Positions 25,259-33,808 of a stretch of DNA of 64,000 nucleotides are shown one piece after another (within the stretch, counting starts at the first letter, position 1; each line of letters begins with the position of its first letter). A program made the translations under genes and the position numbers. The notes under the pieces were generated by a model. It saw nothing but the letters and a program-made list of their open reading frames with translations. It was not told the origin of the DNA and did not search any database. Location: positions 1 through 64,000 of the forward strand of contig NZ_JAJVKV010000003.1 in assembly GCF_024198175.1 (NCBI RefSeq), in the 5' to 3' direction. Source of the DNA: Pyxidicoccus xibeiensis (GTDB lineage Bacteria > Myxococcota > Myxococcia > Myxococcales > Myxococcaceae).

Positions 25259-26461
25259 ATGAGGCAGTCCAGGTTGGCCGCGTGCACGCTGCTGCTCACC
25301 CTCGCGCTCGTCCCGGCGCTGGCCGTGGCGGGCCAGAGCGCCTCCACCCGCTGGGCGGCGAGCCGGGGCGACTTCGCCTCCTGGCAGCTCAGCGGCGTGG
25401 GCCGCGCGGCGGATGGCACGCTCCAACTGCTTCCCGGCCAGTCCTGGTCCGGCACGGACCCCTACGGCCCGGGCGGCTACTACGGCGGCACCTACTACAA
25501 CGGCGGCACCTTCGTTCAGGGCGAGGCCACCAGCCCCATCCTCACCAGCGCGTTCGCCTTCCGCGAGGCCATCGCCTCCTGGGAGGCCACCACGCCCACG
25601 GGCACCTGGGTGGAGACGCTCCTGCGCGTGCAGGTGGGTGGCACCTGGACGAAGTGGTACAGCCTGGGTGTCTGGGCCTCGGGCAGCGCCCCGGTGCGGC
25701 GGCACTCGGTGGACTCCCAGTCGGACACCGTGGCGAGGGTCGCCATCGACACGCTGGTCGTCACCTCCAAGAAGGCGGCCGCGAGCGCCTGGCAGGTGAA
25801 GACGCGCCTGTTCAGCGCGGATGGCGTGGCCTCGCCCACGCTGCATGCCAGCGCCGTCACCGTCTCCACCTCACCGGAGTCCCGGCCCACCATTCCCGCC
25901 GGCAACCCCGCGCGCTGGAACACGGTGCTCGCGGTGCCCCGGTGCTCGCAGATGGTCTACCCGGACGGCGGCGAGGTCTGGTGCAGTCCCACGTCCACGG
26001 CCATGGTGCTGAAGTACTGGACGCAAGACACCAGCGCCTGCGAGCCGGCGGTGCGCGCGGCCGTCAGCGGCGTGTACGACTGGTTCTACGGCGGGCACGG
26101 CAACTGGCCCTTCAACACGGCGTATGCGGCCACGCAGGGCTTCCAGGCCCATGTGGCGCGCTTCACCAGCTTCGCCCAGCTGGAGCCGTGGCTCTCCGCC
26201 GGAGTGCCGGCCATCCTCAGCGTCGCGTGGGGCAAGGGCGAGCTGACGGGCGCGCCCATCCCCTCCACCGCGGGCCACCTCCTCGTGCTCTCGGGCTTCG
26301 ATGCTTCCGGCAACCCCGTGGTGAACGACCCGGCCGGCGCCAGCGACACGGCCGTGCGGCGCACCTACCTCCGCTCGGAGCTGGAGCCGCTGTGGCTCTC
26401 GCGCTCCGGCGGCACGGCCTACCTCATCCATCCGCGCGGGTGGACCGTGCCCGCGCTGTAG
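25259..26461 (+). CDS. Secreted C39-family-like cysteine peptidase
   Basis: The 400-residue protein has a signal peptide ending near AVA (residue 24). A roughly 200-residue N-terminal beta-rich region follows, with a Tyr/Gly-rich stretch near 65-80. The C-terminal half matches the Peptidase_C39_2 papain-like fold: Cys242 in EVWCSPTS, His340 in TAGHLLVLSGF, and Asn356/Asp357 in VVNDPAG. Proteins of this form are secreted hydrolases of unknown substrate in actinobacteria and myxobacteria. GGAGG five bases before the ATG at 25259 fixes the start; the frame is open far upstream into the desaturase, but without signal-peptide logic. Its last 38 bases overlap the 3' end of the convergent hydrolase gene. 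Confidence 0.88.
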   Translation: MRQSRLAACTLLLTLALVPALAVAGQSASTRWAASRGDFASWQLSGVGRAADGTLQLLPGQSWSGTDPYGPGGYYGGTYYNGGTFVQGEATSPILTSAFAFREAIASWEATTPTGTWVETLLRVQVGGTWTKWYSLGVWASGSAPVRRHSVDSQSDTVARVAIDTLVVTSKKAAASAWQVKTRLFSADGVASPTLHASAVTVSTSPESRPTIPAGNPARWNTVLAVPRCSQMVYPDGGEVWCSPTSTAMVLKYWTQDTSACEPAVRAAVSGVYDWFYGGHGNWPFNTAYAATQGFQAHVARFTSFAQLEPWLSAGVPAILSVAWGKGELTGAPIPSTAGHLLVLSGFDASGNPVVNDPAGASDTAVRRTYLRSELEPLWLSRSGGTAYLIHPRGWTVPAL

Positions 26462-27599
26462 CGGTGCCGCTCGCCTTCCGGGCGCCCTCGCCCTCGCGCT
26501 TGCGCAGCCACGAGGCGATGGCGCGCTCGCACTCGGCATGGCGGTCGAGGAAGGCGAAGTGGCCGCTGTCCACCTCCACGTAGGTGGCGAGCTTGCCCAT
26601 GCGCTCGGCGAAGTCCCGCATGGCGCGCGTGGGCATCATCGAGTCGTGCCGTCCCTGCACCAGCAGCGTGGGGACGGTCGGGCTGGCCGCGTGGGACATG
26701 GCGCCGGAGACGAGCACCAGCCCGCGCAGCTCGATGCGGGGATGTGAGACGCGATTGACGAGGACGCTGGCGCCCGCGCCGCCGTTGGAGAGGCCGCTCA
26801 GGTAGACGCGGCGCACGCCCCGGTCGGCAAGCCACGCCAGCGTCTGCTCCAGCGTCTGCTCGCCCCGGGAGGACCACCAGTCTCCAGCGGGCCCCACCGA
26901 CGGGCAGACGGTGAGCGCGGAGATGGCCTGGGCGGCCCGGGCCAGCTGCCAGCAGTACACGGAGAAGTTGCCCGCGTAGCCGTGGAGGAAGACGACGGCC
27001 GTCTCCGGATTGGCGCTGCTCGCAGGAGGGATGACCACGGCGTCGAAGGACTCCGGAGACTGGAGGCCCAGGTACGTGGCGACGGCGGGCGTGGCCATCG
27101 TGCCCGCGGCGGCGTCCAGCCGGTCGAAGGCGCCTTCCAGCGCGGCAACGAAGTCGTGCGAGTCCGAGCGCGGCAGGCCGCTGGAGAGCATCAGCGCATG
27201 CGCCGCGAGCAGGGTGCCGTCCCGCTCGGCGACGAGGCCGTTCACCCACCGGCTGCCTCCGTCCGGGATGAGCACGGTCTCCACCGGGCCACCACCGGCG
27301 AGCCCCAGGCGCACCCCGGCGACGAGCAGCACGAGCCCCAGCCCCACCCGCGTCAGTCCCCGCCGCCGTCGCCAGGGCCGGGAGAGCAGGCCCAGCGTCA
27401 CGAGCAGAAGTCCCACCGCGTAGCCCCAACCGGAGGGCGAGGCGCCGATGCGGGCGGCGGCGGCCAGCACCAGCAAGGCCACCGGCATCAGGACGAGTCC
27501 CAGGATGAACGCGGACCAGGGCCTGCGCCTGGAGGCAGGAGCCGGTGCGCCGAAGTGGGACAGGTGCCGCGTTGCGCTCGGGGAAGAGGCGTGGGACAT
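26424..27599 (-). CDS. Membrane-anchored alpha/beta hydrolase
   Basis: The 391-residue protein has three hydrophobic segments in its first 110 residues, then an alpha/beta-hydrolase domain. The oxyanion region reads FLHGYAGN, the nucleophile is Ser271 in GLSNGG, and Asp319 (GRHDS) with His347 (DSGHF) completes the triad. The family includes esterases and dienelactone-hydrolase-like enzymes; nothing fixes the substrate. The membrane part suggests the catalytic domain sits at one face of the inner membrane. Its C-terminus is basic and its coding end overlaps the convergent peptidase gene by 38 bp, so the two transcripts would be complementary there. Confidence 0.85.
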   Translation of the reverse strand: MSHASSPSATRHLSHFGAPAPASRRRPWSAFILGLVLMPVALLVLAAAARIGASPSGWGYAVGLLLVTLGLLSRPWRRRRGLTRVGLGLVLLVAGVRLGLAGGGPVETVLIPDGGSRWVNGLVAERDGTLLAAHALMLSSGLPRSDSHDFVAALEGAFDRLDAAAGTMATPAVATYLGLQSPESFDAVVIPPASSANPETAVVFLHGYAGNFSVYCWQLARAAQAISALTVCPSVGPAGDWWSSRGEQTLEQTLAWLADRGVRRVYLSGLSNGGAGASVLVNRVSHPRIELRGLVLVSGAMSHAASPTVPTLLVQGRHDSMMPTRAMRDFAERMGKLATYVEVDSGHFAFLDRHAECERAIASWLRKREGEGARKASGTATARARSTRADG

Positions 27600-27714
27600 G
27601 GTCCGAGATTGCGACGGGGAACGCGCTTGAAGGGGCCGCCGGGGCCGACCGGTCCGGAACTCCCTGCGAGCGGCTCTGGCCCTTCCGCGAGCGGACGGTG
27701 CCCTCGGGCTGTCA

Positions 27715-27730
27715 GTAACAAAGTTACAAT
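27715..27730 (+). promoter_or_regulatory. Palindromic operator over a -10-like box
   Basis: GTAAC-AAA-GTTAC (27715-27727) is a small inverted repeat that runs into TACAAT (27725-27730), which matches the sigma-70 -10 consensus at five of six positions. The pair lies 38 bases before the lipoprotein ATG. I see no good -35 box, so activator-dependent or repressed transcription is plausible. Confidence 0.35.
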
Positions 27731-27768
27731 TGGCATCCTGCGCGAAACTCCTTCACCCTGAGTCCCAT

Positions 27769-29613
27769 ATGACACCCCGGCCTCTTCACTCTCGACTCGT
27801 CCACGTGTTGCTCACCTCCCTCTTCCTCTCCCTGGCGGCCTGCGGGGATGACGACCCCGGCGACCGGGACGCGGGCCCTGGCGTTCCGGATGCGTCCGCG
27901 CAGGACAGCGGCACCGACGCGGGGACGGCCGACGCGGGCGGTGACGCCGGCTCCGACGCCGGGGCGACCGATGCGGGCGATGACGCCGGGACGACAGACG
28001 CAGGCACGGATGCGGGCACCGATGCTGGAAGCGACGCGGGCACCGCGCGCTGTGGCGACGGCGTGAAGCAGGCACCGGAGGCCTGCGACGACGGCAACAC
28101 GGTGAGCGCTGACGGCTGCTCGGCGACCTGTGGAGAAGTGGAGTCGGGCTGGGTCTGCGACCAGGAAGGCCAGCCCTGCACCCGGGTGCCCGTGTGTGGC
28201 AATGGCCAGCTCCAGCCCCCGGAGACCTGCGACGATGGAAACACGGCCGCCGGGGACGGCTGCAGCGCCACGTGCGCCGTGGAGCCCGGGTGGAACTGCG
28301 CGTCCACCGGCGGCCGCTGCCATGCCGCGGCGTGCGGTGACAACATCATTGCCGGCGAGGAGGAGTGCGAGGACGGCAATGCCGCCAACAACGACGGCTG
28401 CAGCGCGTCGTGCCGCCTGGAGAACGGCTACAAATGCCCCAACGTCGGCCAGCGCTGCCTGCGCACCACCTGCGGTGACAAGGTCGTCGAGGGCACCGAG
28501 CAGTGCGACGACGGCAACTACGACCTGGGTGACGGCTGCTCGCCGCTGTGCGTGCGCGAGCCGGCGTGCAGCAACGGCATCTGCCAGGAGCGCTGCGGCG
28601 ACGGCGTGATTCTGCCCAACAGCACCGCCGAGCAGTGCGACGACGGCAACACGCGCGCCAACGACGGCTGCTCGTCGACGTGCCGCCTCGAGGATGGCTT
28701 CGCCTGCCAGGTCATCACGCAGGCCCCGCCCCTGAAGGTGTCCATCCCCATCGTCTACCGCGACTTCCGTGGCTATGACCTTGCGGCCACGACCACCCTG
28801 CCTCGCGGCCACATCGACTTCGAGAACAAGAACGGCATCGAGCGGGGCATCCTCACCGCGACGCTGGGCCGGGACGGCAAGCCCGTCTACGCGAAGGAGG
28901 GCGTGTCCTCCGACACCACCCACGGCAGGTGGGCGTTCGACCAGTGGTACCGGGACGTGGTGGACGTCAACAAGCCCTTCGTCGGCACGCTCGACCTGAC
29001 GCGCCAGCCGAACGGCTCCTACCTGTTCGACGACCCGGAGTTCTTCCCTCTCGACAACCAGGGCTGGGTGGCCACGGGCCAGGAGCCCCGGCGCGATGGG
29101 AACCACAACTTCAGCTTCACCAGCGAGACCCGTTACTGGTTCGAGTACAAGGGCACCGAGGTGCTCACCTTCCGCGGCGACGACGACGTGTGGGTGTTCA
29201 TCAACGGCCGCCTCGCGCTGGACCTGGGCGGCGTCCACAGCCCGGAGGATGGCAGCGTCACCCTGTCTCAGCGGGCCACCCAGTTCGGCCTCACCCCCGG
29301 CGGCATCTACGAGGCCGCGGTGTTCCAGGCTGAGCGCCACACCACCGGCTCCTCCTACCGGCTCACGCTCAACAACTTCGAGACCCGGCGCACCGAGTGC
29401 GTGCGCCTGTGCGGCAACGCCATTGTCGACCGGGGCGAGGAGTGCGACGACGGCATGAACGACGGTGGCTACGGCCAGTGCTTCCCCGGCTGCCTGCTGG
29501 GGCCTCGGTGCGGGGACGCCGTCCTCCAGACTGGAGACGGCGAGGAGTGCGACGACGGCAACACCACCAGCAACGACGGCTGCGACGCCACCTGCAAGGT
29601 GGAGCTTCCCTGA
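27769..29613 (+). CDS. Fibro-slime lipoprotein with seven cysteine-rich DUF4215 repeats
   Basis: The 614-residue protein has a lipoprotein signal (LSLAAC), then a low-complexity linker of Asp-Ala-Gly-Thr/Ser repeats. Five DUF4215/Myxococcus cysteine-rich repeats follow, each in the pattern CGDG...CDDGN...DGCS..C. A fibro-slime/PA14-like beta domain follows (about residues 335-545; GDDDVWVFINGRLALDLGG), then two more cysteine-rich repeats. This architecture is typical of large myxobacterial surface proteins and suggests adhesion or binding of extracellular carbohydrate or slime. The ATG at 27769 was chosen because the lipobox starts within 30 residues; an in-frame ATG-type start 13 codons earlier would disrupt the signal. 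Convergent with the outer-membrane protein gene, with a strong terminator between. Confidence 0.9.
   Translation: MTPRPLHSRLVHVLLTSLFLSLAACGDDDPGDRDAGPGVPDASAQDSGTDAGTADAGGDAGSDAGATDAGDDAGTTDAGTDAGTDAGSDAGTARCGDGVKQAPEACDDGNTVSADGCSATCGEVESGWVCDQEGQPCTRVPVCGNGQLQPPETCDDGNTAAGDGCSATCAVEPGWNCASTGGRCHAAACGDNIIAGEEECEDGNAANNDGCSASCRLENGYKCPNVGQRCLRTTCGDKVVEGTEQCDDGNYDLGDGCSPLCVREPACSNGICQERCGDGVILPNSTAEQCDDGNTRANDGCSSTCRLEDGFACQVITQAPPLKVSIPIVYRDFRGYDLAATTTLPRGHIDFENKNGIERGILTATLGRDGKPVYAKEGVSSDTTHGRWAFDQWYRDVVDVNKPFVGTLDLTRQPNGSYLFDDPEFFPLDNQGWVATGQEPRRDGNHNFSFTSETRYWFEYKGTEVLTFRGDDDVWVFINGRLALDLGGVHSPEDGSVTLSQRATQFGLTPGGIYEAAVFQAERHTTGSSYRLTLNNFETRRTECVRLCGNAIVDRGEECDDGMNDGGYGQCFPGCLLGPRCGDAVLQTGDGEECDDGNTTSNDGCDATCKVELP
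27913..28043 (+). repeat. Asp-Ala-Gly-coding repeat
   Basis: An irregular run of gac-gcg-ggc-acc-like codons gives Asp-Ala-Gly followed by Thr, Ser, Gly or Ala, about a dozen times. It makes the acidic, flexible stalk between the lipid anchor and the cysteine-rich repeats. Such repeats can vary in number between strains. Confidence 0.8.
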
Positions 29614-29620
29614 CCTTCAC

Positions 29621-29654
29621 CGCGCGCCCTGGGCTTCACCTCCCAGGGCGCGCG
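29621..29654. terminator. Bidirectional terminator hairpin
   Basis: A perfect 13-bp stem (cgcgcgccctggg / cccagggcgcgcg) with an 8-base loop lies 8 bases after the fibro-slime stop and 14 bases before the convergent gene's stop. No strong T-run follows on either strand, which is common in GC-rich genomes. Confidence 0.7.
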
Positions 29655-29667
29655 CGGCGGCCCGCGC

Positions 29668-30567
29668 TCACTTACGGCGCGACGGAGTCTTGGGCCGCCG
29701 CAGGTCCTCTTTCTTCGTAGGCAGCTTGGGGCCGGTGGCGAGGTCGAACTCGTAGGTACCGCCGAGCAGGACGCGGAACTGGTAGATCTCACTCAGGCCC
29801 GGCGTCACCGCCACGCCGGCCACGGCCTCCAGCACCAGGCCGGGAAACGCCTCGTGGCGAATCACCGGGATGATCTCCACCTGGGTGGCGTTGTCCCGCC
29901 AGACCGGGGTGATGACGTCCTCGAAGTAGTGGCGGCCCACCACCTCGAGCCCCAGCATCGTGAACTTGTCGAGGTTGTAGGTACCGGCCAGCGCGAACTG
30001 CACCGCGTCCGGGACGTCGAAGTCGGGCAGCGCGTCCCTGTCTCGCGTGCCCTGGTGCAGGTAGCCGCCATTGAGCATGAAGCGCAGGTCCTTGGTCGCC
30101 CGGAACTCACCGACGAGCGTGCCCTCCCAGTCCCAGGTGCCATCCGACAGGCTGGGGATGATGCCGTCCTCGTCGCTGGGCCCCGTGGGCAGCGTCACGC
30201 GCCCGTAGACGCCGAGCGCCGCCTTCGGCGTGTCGATGAAGGTCCACTGCAGCCCCAGGGGGATGTCTCCGAAGGCAAACTCGAAGTCGTCCTCGCCGGG
30301 CAGCCCCAGCGCGAGCACCTCCAGGTAGATGTTCGCCTCCAGGTTGTCGAGGAAGCCGAAGCGCAGGCTGGGGGAGATCTGCTGGTAGGGCTGCGACTCG
30401 TCGAAGTCGAGCGAGAAGAAGCCCTGGTAGCGCAGGCCCAGCTCCAGGTTGCCGCTTTTCGTGGTCGCCGCGGTGCGCGTCACCATGGCGCGGTACGGGC
30501 GGGCCGCCGCGCTGGACGCCATGAGGCACGTGGTGAGGAGGACGAAGGTGGCCAATCGGGTGTGCAT
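29668..30567 (-). CDS. Putative outer-membrane beta-barrel protein
   Basis: The 299-residue protein has a signal peptide ending near SSAAA (residues 18-22). The rest alternates short amphipathic strands with loops (repeated patterns such as GNLELGLRYQGFF, NLEANIYLEVLAL, LGVYGRVTLP), as expected of an outer-membrane barrel. It resembles the broad group annotated as transporter or MetA-pathway (phenol degradation-like) proteins, which does not define a substrate. The C-terminus is basic and polar (TKKEDLRRPK) rather than ending in an aromatic residue, so the barrel may be followed by a periplasmic tail. The gene stands alone, divergent from the subtilase lipoprotein gene. The start at 30567 has AGGG nine bases upstream. 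Confidence 0.75.
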   Translation of the reverse strand: MHTRLATFVLLTTCLMASSAAARPYRAMVTRTAATTKSGNLELGLRYQGFFSLDFDESQPYQQISPSLRFGFLDNLEANIYLEVLALGLPGEDDFEFAFGDIPLGLQWTFIDTPKAALGVYGRVTLPTGPSDEDGIIPSLSDGTWDWEGTLVGEFRATKDLRFMLNGGYLHQGTRDRDALPDFDVPDAVQFALAGTYNLDKFTMLGLEVVGRHYFEDVITPVWRDNATQVEIIPVIRHEAFPGLVLEAVAGVAVTPGLSEIYQFRVLLGGTYEFDLATGPKLPTKKEDLRRPKTPSRRK

Positions 30568-30765
30568 GCCGCGGACCCTAGCCGGTGACGTGACGGCCAA
30601 AAACGTGCGCGTTGTCCCACCACGCCCCGCGCCTGCACTTCTGCAACACGAACGGAAACCGGGTGCACGCCGCCAGGAGGTCCACGGCCCGACGTTGCCT
30701 CCGACCGGCGTTCCGGTCTGTTCCCCCGCGGCGAATGCGCATCGTGCCCGGCAGGGGGACCACCG

Positions 30766-32916
30766 ATGCGCAGACTTCTCGCCGTGGGGCTGCTGGCCCT
30801 TGCCGCGTGTTCCAGCGGCGACGAGCCGCCGCTCAGGACCGAACCCCAGCAGCAGGCCACCGGGCGGGTGCAGGGACAGCTCACCCCGTTCCAGGGCGCG
30901 GGGCAGCAGTCCACGCGCGGACACGTCCTTCCCTCCGGAGGCCCTTCCCTCCAGGAGTGGTCCCGCCTCGTGTCGCGGGCGACGGCGCCAGCCCCCCTGC
31001 CTGGTCCACTCGGCGGAGCCAGCGCGGAGGAAGACGCCCTCCCCGGCGAGGTCATCGTCCGCTTCGCCGAGCCCGGCCTCTCCGCCGAGCAGGCCCTCCA
31101 GCGGGTGGAGCTGCCCGGCTACCGCGCGGTGCACCGGGGCTACGCGAGCGAGTACCTGCACCTGGTGGCCTTCGAGCCGGAGGGCAGGAGCCACCGGAAG
31201 GCCACCCCGGCGATGACGGGCCAGCTGGTGTCGCAGCTCGCGGCCCGGCCCGGCGTGCGCTTCGCGGAGCCGAACCGGCGGGTGCGCTCGCACGCCGTTC
31301 CCAACGACTTCGGCTTTCCCTTCCAGTGGCACTACGCCACGCTCAACCTCCCTGCTGCCTGGGACGTGCAGGTGGAAGCCCCGGGCGTGGTGGTGGCCGT
31401 GCTCGACACGGGCATCGTGTTCCACCCCGACCTCGCCGCGCGGGTGCTGCCCGGCATCGACATGGTCTCCGACCTGGCCAACTCGGGAGACGGGGATGGC
31501 CGCGACGGCGACCCGACGGACCCGGGCGGCGACCTGCCCGGAGGAGGCTCGTCCTGGCATGGCACGCACGTGGCGGGCACCATCGGCGCGCTGTCGAACA
31601 ACGGCGCGGGCGTGGCGGGCGTGTCGTGGGCGTCGCAAATCCTGCCCGTGCGCGTCCTGGGCCAGCAGGGCGCCTCCAGCTTCGACCTCGCGGCGGCCAT
31701 GTACTGGGCCGCGGGCGGCAGCATCCCGGGGTTGCCACCCAACCCCACGCCGGCCCGGGTCATCAACCTGAGCCTCGGCGGAAGCGCCCCTCCGCAGCAG
31801 GCCTACCAGGAGGTCATTGACGACCGGGTGAACGCCGCGGGGGCCATCTTCGTCATCGCCGCGGGCAACGAGTCCCTGGACGCGACGGGCGTCTCTCCCT
31901 GCAACCAGCAGAATGTGCTCTGCGTGGGCTCCACGACGCTGGTGGGCCGGCGCAGCGGCTTCTCCAACTTCGGCGCCCCCGTGGACGTGATGGCGCCCGG
32001 AGGCGAGCTGCGCCAGGACTTCAACGGGGACGGGTACCCGGACGGCGTGCTGTCCACCGCGCTCGACGCAGCGGGCCTGCCGGCCTACCTCTTCTATGAA
32101 GGCACCAGCATGGCCGCGCCCCATGTCGCGGGCGTGCTGGCATTGATGCTCGCGCTGAGGCCGGAGCTGGTGTCCGCGGAGGCCGAGCGCATCCTGAAGG
32201 AGACCGCCATCCCCTCCAGCCAGTGTCCCGAGGGCTGTGGCGCGGGGCTCGTCAATGCCCAGGCCGCGCTGCGGGCGCTGCAGGGGGTGCCCGTCCTGGA
32301 GCCGCCACGGCTCACGGTGAACACGCCGCGCCTCTTCTTCGCCGGAGACGGCACGCTCCCGCTGCTCCTCTTCAACGAGGGCGGCGGTGAGCTGGTGGTG
32401 ACGGCCAGCGCGGATGGACTGCCGCCCGGCCTGGTGACCTTCCCGGCTGGGGCCACGGTGTCCGTGCCCACGCTCGGCGCCCGGCCGCTGCAGATAGCGG
32501 TGACCACCGCGGGACTGGAGCCGGGGGACTACCTGGCGACCATCACCCTCACCAGCGCGAGCGGTACCGTCCCGGTGGAGCTGCTGCTGCGGGTGGGCGT
32601 GCCCTCCGCGAGGGATGCGCTCGTCGCCTTCGTCTACCTGGATGAGCAGGGCAACTGGCAGACGGCCCCGGAGCTGGCCACCGTCGCCCTGGCGGCGAAC
32701 GGCTACCGGTATGCCATTGATTTGCCGCCCAGGGTCTACTTCGCGACGGCGGCCATCGACGACAACCAGAACGGCGTGTACTTCGAGGACGGCGAGCGCA
32801 TCGGCTTCTGGCGCAACACCGACAGCGTGGAGCCCATCGAGGTCCGGGCGGGCGAGGTCGTGGACCGCATCGACTTCGACCTCATCCCCTACATCCCCGT
32901 GGAGACCGCGCCGTAG
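30766..32916 (+). CDS. Subtilisin-like (S8) serine protease lipoprotein
   Basis: The 716-residue protein begins with a lipoprotein signal (LLALAAC, Cys 15). A propeptide-like region runs to about 180 (GEVIVRF is typical of subtilase prodomains), then the S8 catalytic domain: Asp214 in VLDTG, His265 in HGTHVAGT, Asn368 in AAGN and Ser448 in GTSMAAPH. The last 200 residues form beta-rich domains like those of other secreted subtilases. All catalytic residues are present, so the enzyme should be active at the cell surface. GGGGGA precedes the ATG by about eight bases. The gene ends four bases from the convergent lipoprotein gene. Predatory or nutritional proteolysis is the usual role of such proteins in myxobacteria; that is inference. 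Confidence 0.95.
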   Translation: MRRLLAVGLLALAACSSGDEPPLRTEPQQQATGRVQGQLTPFQGAGQQSTRGHVLPSGGPSLQEWSRLVSRATAPAPLPGPLGGASAEEDALPGEVIVRFAEPGLSAEQALQRVELPGYRAVHRGYASEYLHLVAFEPEGRSHRKATPAMTGQLVSQLAARPGVRFAEPNRRVRSHAVPNDFGFPFQWHYATLNLPAAWDVQVEAPGVVVAVLDTGIVFHPDLAARVLPGIDMVSDLANSGDGDGRDGDPTDPGGDLPGGGSSWHGTHVAGTIGALSNNGAGVAGVSWASQILPVRVLGQQGASSFDLAAAMYWAAGGSIPGLPPNPTPARVINLSLGGSAPPQQAYQEVIDDRVNAAGAIFVIAAGNESLDATGVSPCNQQNVLCVGSTTLVGRRSGFSNFGAPVDVMAPGGELRQDFNGDGYPDGVLSTALDAAGLPAYLFYEGTSMAAPHVAGVLALMLALRPELVSAEAERILKETAIPSSQCPEGCGAGLVNAQAALRALQGVPVLEPPRLTVNTPRLFFAGDGTLPLLLFNEGGGELVVTASADGLPPGLVTFPAGATVSVPTLGARPLQIAVTTAGLEPGDYLATITLTSASGTVPVELLLRVGVPSARDALVAFVYLDEQGNWQTAPELATVALAANGYRYAIDLPPRVYFATAAIDDNQNGVYFEDGERIGFWRNTDSVEPIEVRAGEVVDRIDFDLIPYIPVETAP

Positions 32917-32920
32917 CGGC

Positions 32921-33721
32921 TCACCTCACCGTGGCATGGAAGGGACGGGAGAAGCGGGACCGTCCCTCGCAGGCCGCCGGCCCCTCGCAGGTGAGCACGG
33001 GGATTCGCGACCGTCCCTCCAGTTGGGCCAGCACCTCGTCGGCGCGCAGCCAGGCCGGCAGGGGCACCTCGAACTTCAGGTCCTGCGACAGCACGTGCTC
33101 GGCGTGCTCGAAGTAGAGCGGGAAGCCCCACCGCTCGCGCAGCGTGAAGGCGGCCGCGGGAGCGCCGTCCCCCTCCTCCTCGAAGAAGTCCGTCGCGGGA
33201 GACCAGTCGTACGTCAGCGTCGAGCCGGCGGAGAGCTGGGTCGGGTACTCCCGGGTCTCCAGGCGGGACAGGCCATGGTACTGGGCGAGGTTCTGGAGCG
33301 TGGCGCGAAACACGTCCCGCCCGTCGCTCAGCTCCACGAGGTCCTCTCCCGAGGCGGGTCTCGTGATGGTCGACACGTCGCTCATGTCGAGCACGAAGGC
33401 CGGCAATTCACACGTGCCCTCCGTCTGCGCGCTGGGAACGAGCGTCATCTCATGCCCGTTCAGGGTGGCGCGAACGTCGGGCGCGAAGGTGGGGCAGTCA
33501 GCAGGGGCGCCCTGGAAGGACACCTTCACCCCGCGGAAGTACCTCCCCTCGCCTTCGTCATCCACGACTTCGAGCTGCCACGTCACGTGCATCGTCGCGG
33601 ACTTCAGGTCCGCCAGGCGCAGTTCCTGCCGGTCCGGAGCGTCACAGGCCACTGCTCCCAGCGCCAGCGCTCCACTCATGAGCCGCACTGCCAGGCGTCC
33701 AAGCTTCTTCAGGCGCACCAT
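32921..33721 (-). CDS. Hypothetical lipoprotein
   Basis: The 266-residue protein has a basic N-terminus, a hydrophobic segment and a lipobox-like AVAC (Cys 26). A mainly beta mature part of about 240 residues follows, with two pairs of cysteines (DCPTF and TCELP; TCEGPAACEG near the C-terminus). I recognise no family. The start has an excellent GGGGAGGA nine bases upstream. It converges on the subtilase gene, with four bases between stop codons, and lies 87 bp downstream of the cytochrome gene on the same strand. It could be the last gene of the PKS-cytochrome transcript, but nothing in its sequence ties it to them. Confidence 0.7.
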   Translation of the reverse strand: MVRLKKLGRLAVRLMSGALALGAVACDAPDRQELRLADLKSATMHVTWQLEVVDDEGEGRYFRGVKVSFQGAPADCPTFAPDVRATLNGHEMTLVPSAQTEGTCELPAFVLDMSDVSTITRPASGEDLVELSDGRDVFRATLQNLAQYHGLSRLETREYPTQLSAGSTLTYDWSPATDFFEEEGDGAPAAAFTLRERWGFPLYFEHAEHVLSQDLKFEVPLPAWLRADEVLAQLEGRSRIPVLTCEGPAACEGRSRFSRPFHATVR

Positions 33722-33808
33722 GGTCGATTCCTCCCCTGTCCGGAAGCCCGGCCTCTTCCGTGCCCGGGATGTTGAAGCAAGTCACCGCCCCTGTCACGTC
33801 GGCTCCGC

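Noticed and set aside
27901..28720. Tandem repeats as a mobile element or CRISPR
   Set aside because: The repeats lie in frame inside a lipoprotein gene and encode the Asp-Ala-Gly stalk and the cysteine-rich repeats.
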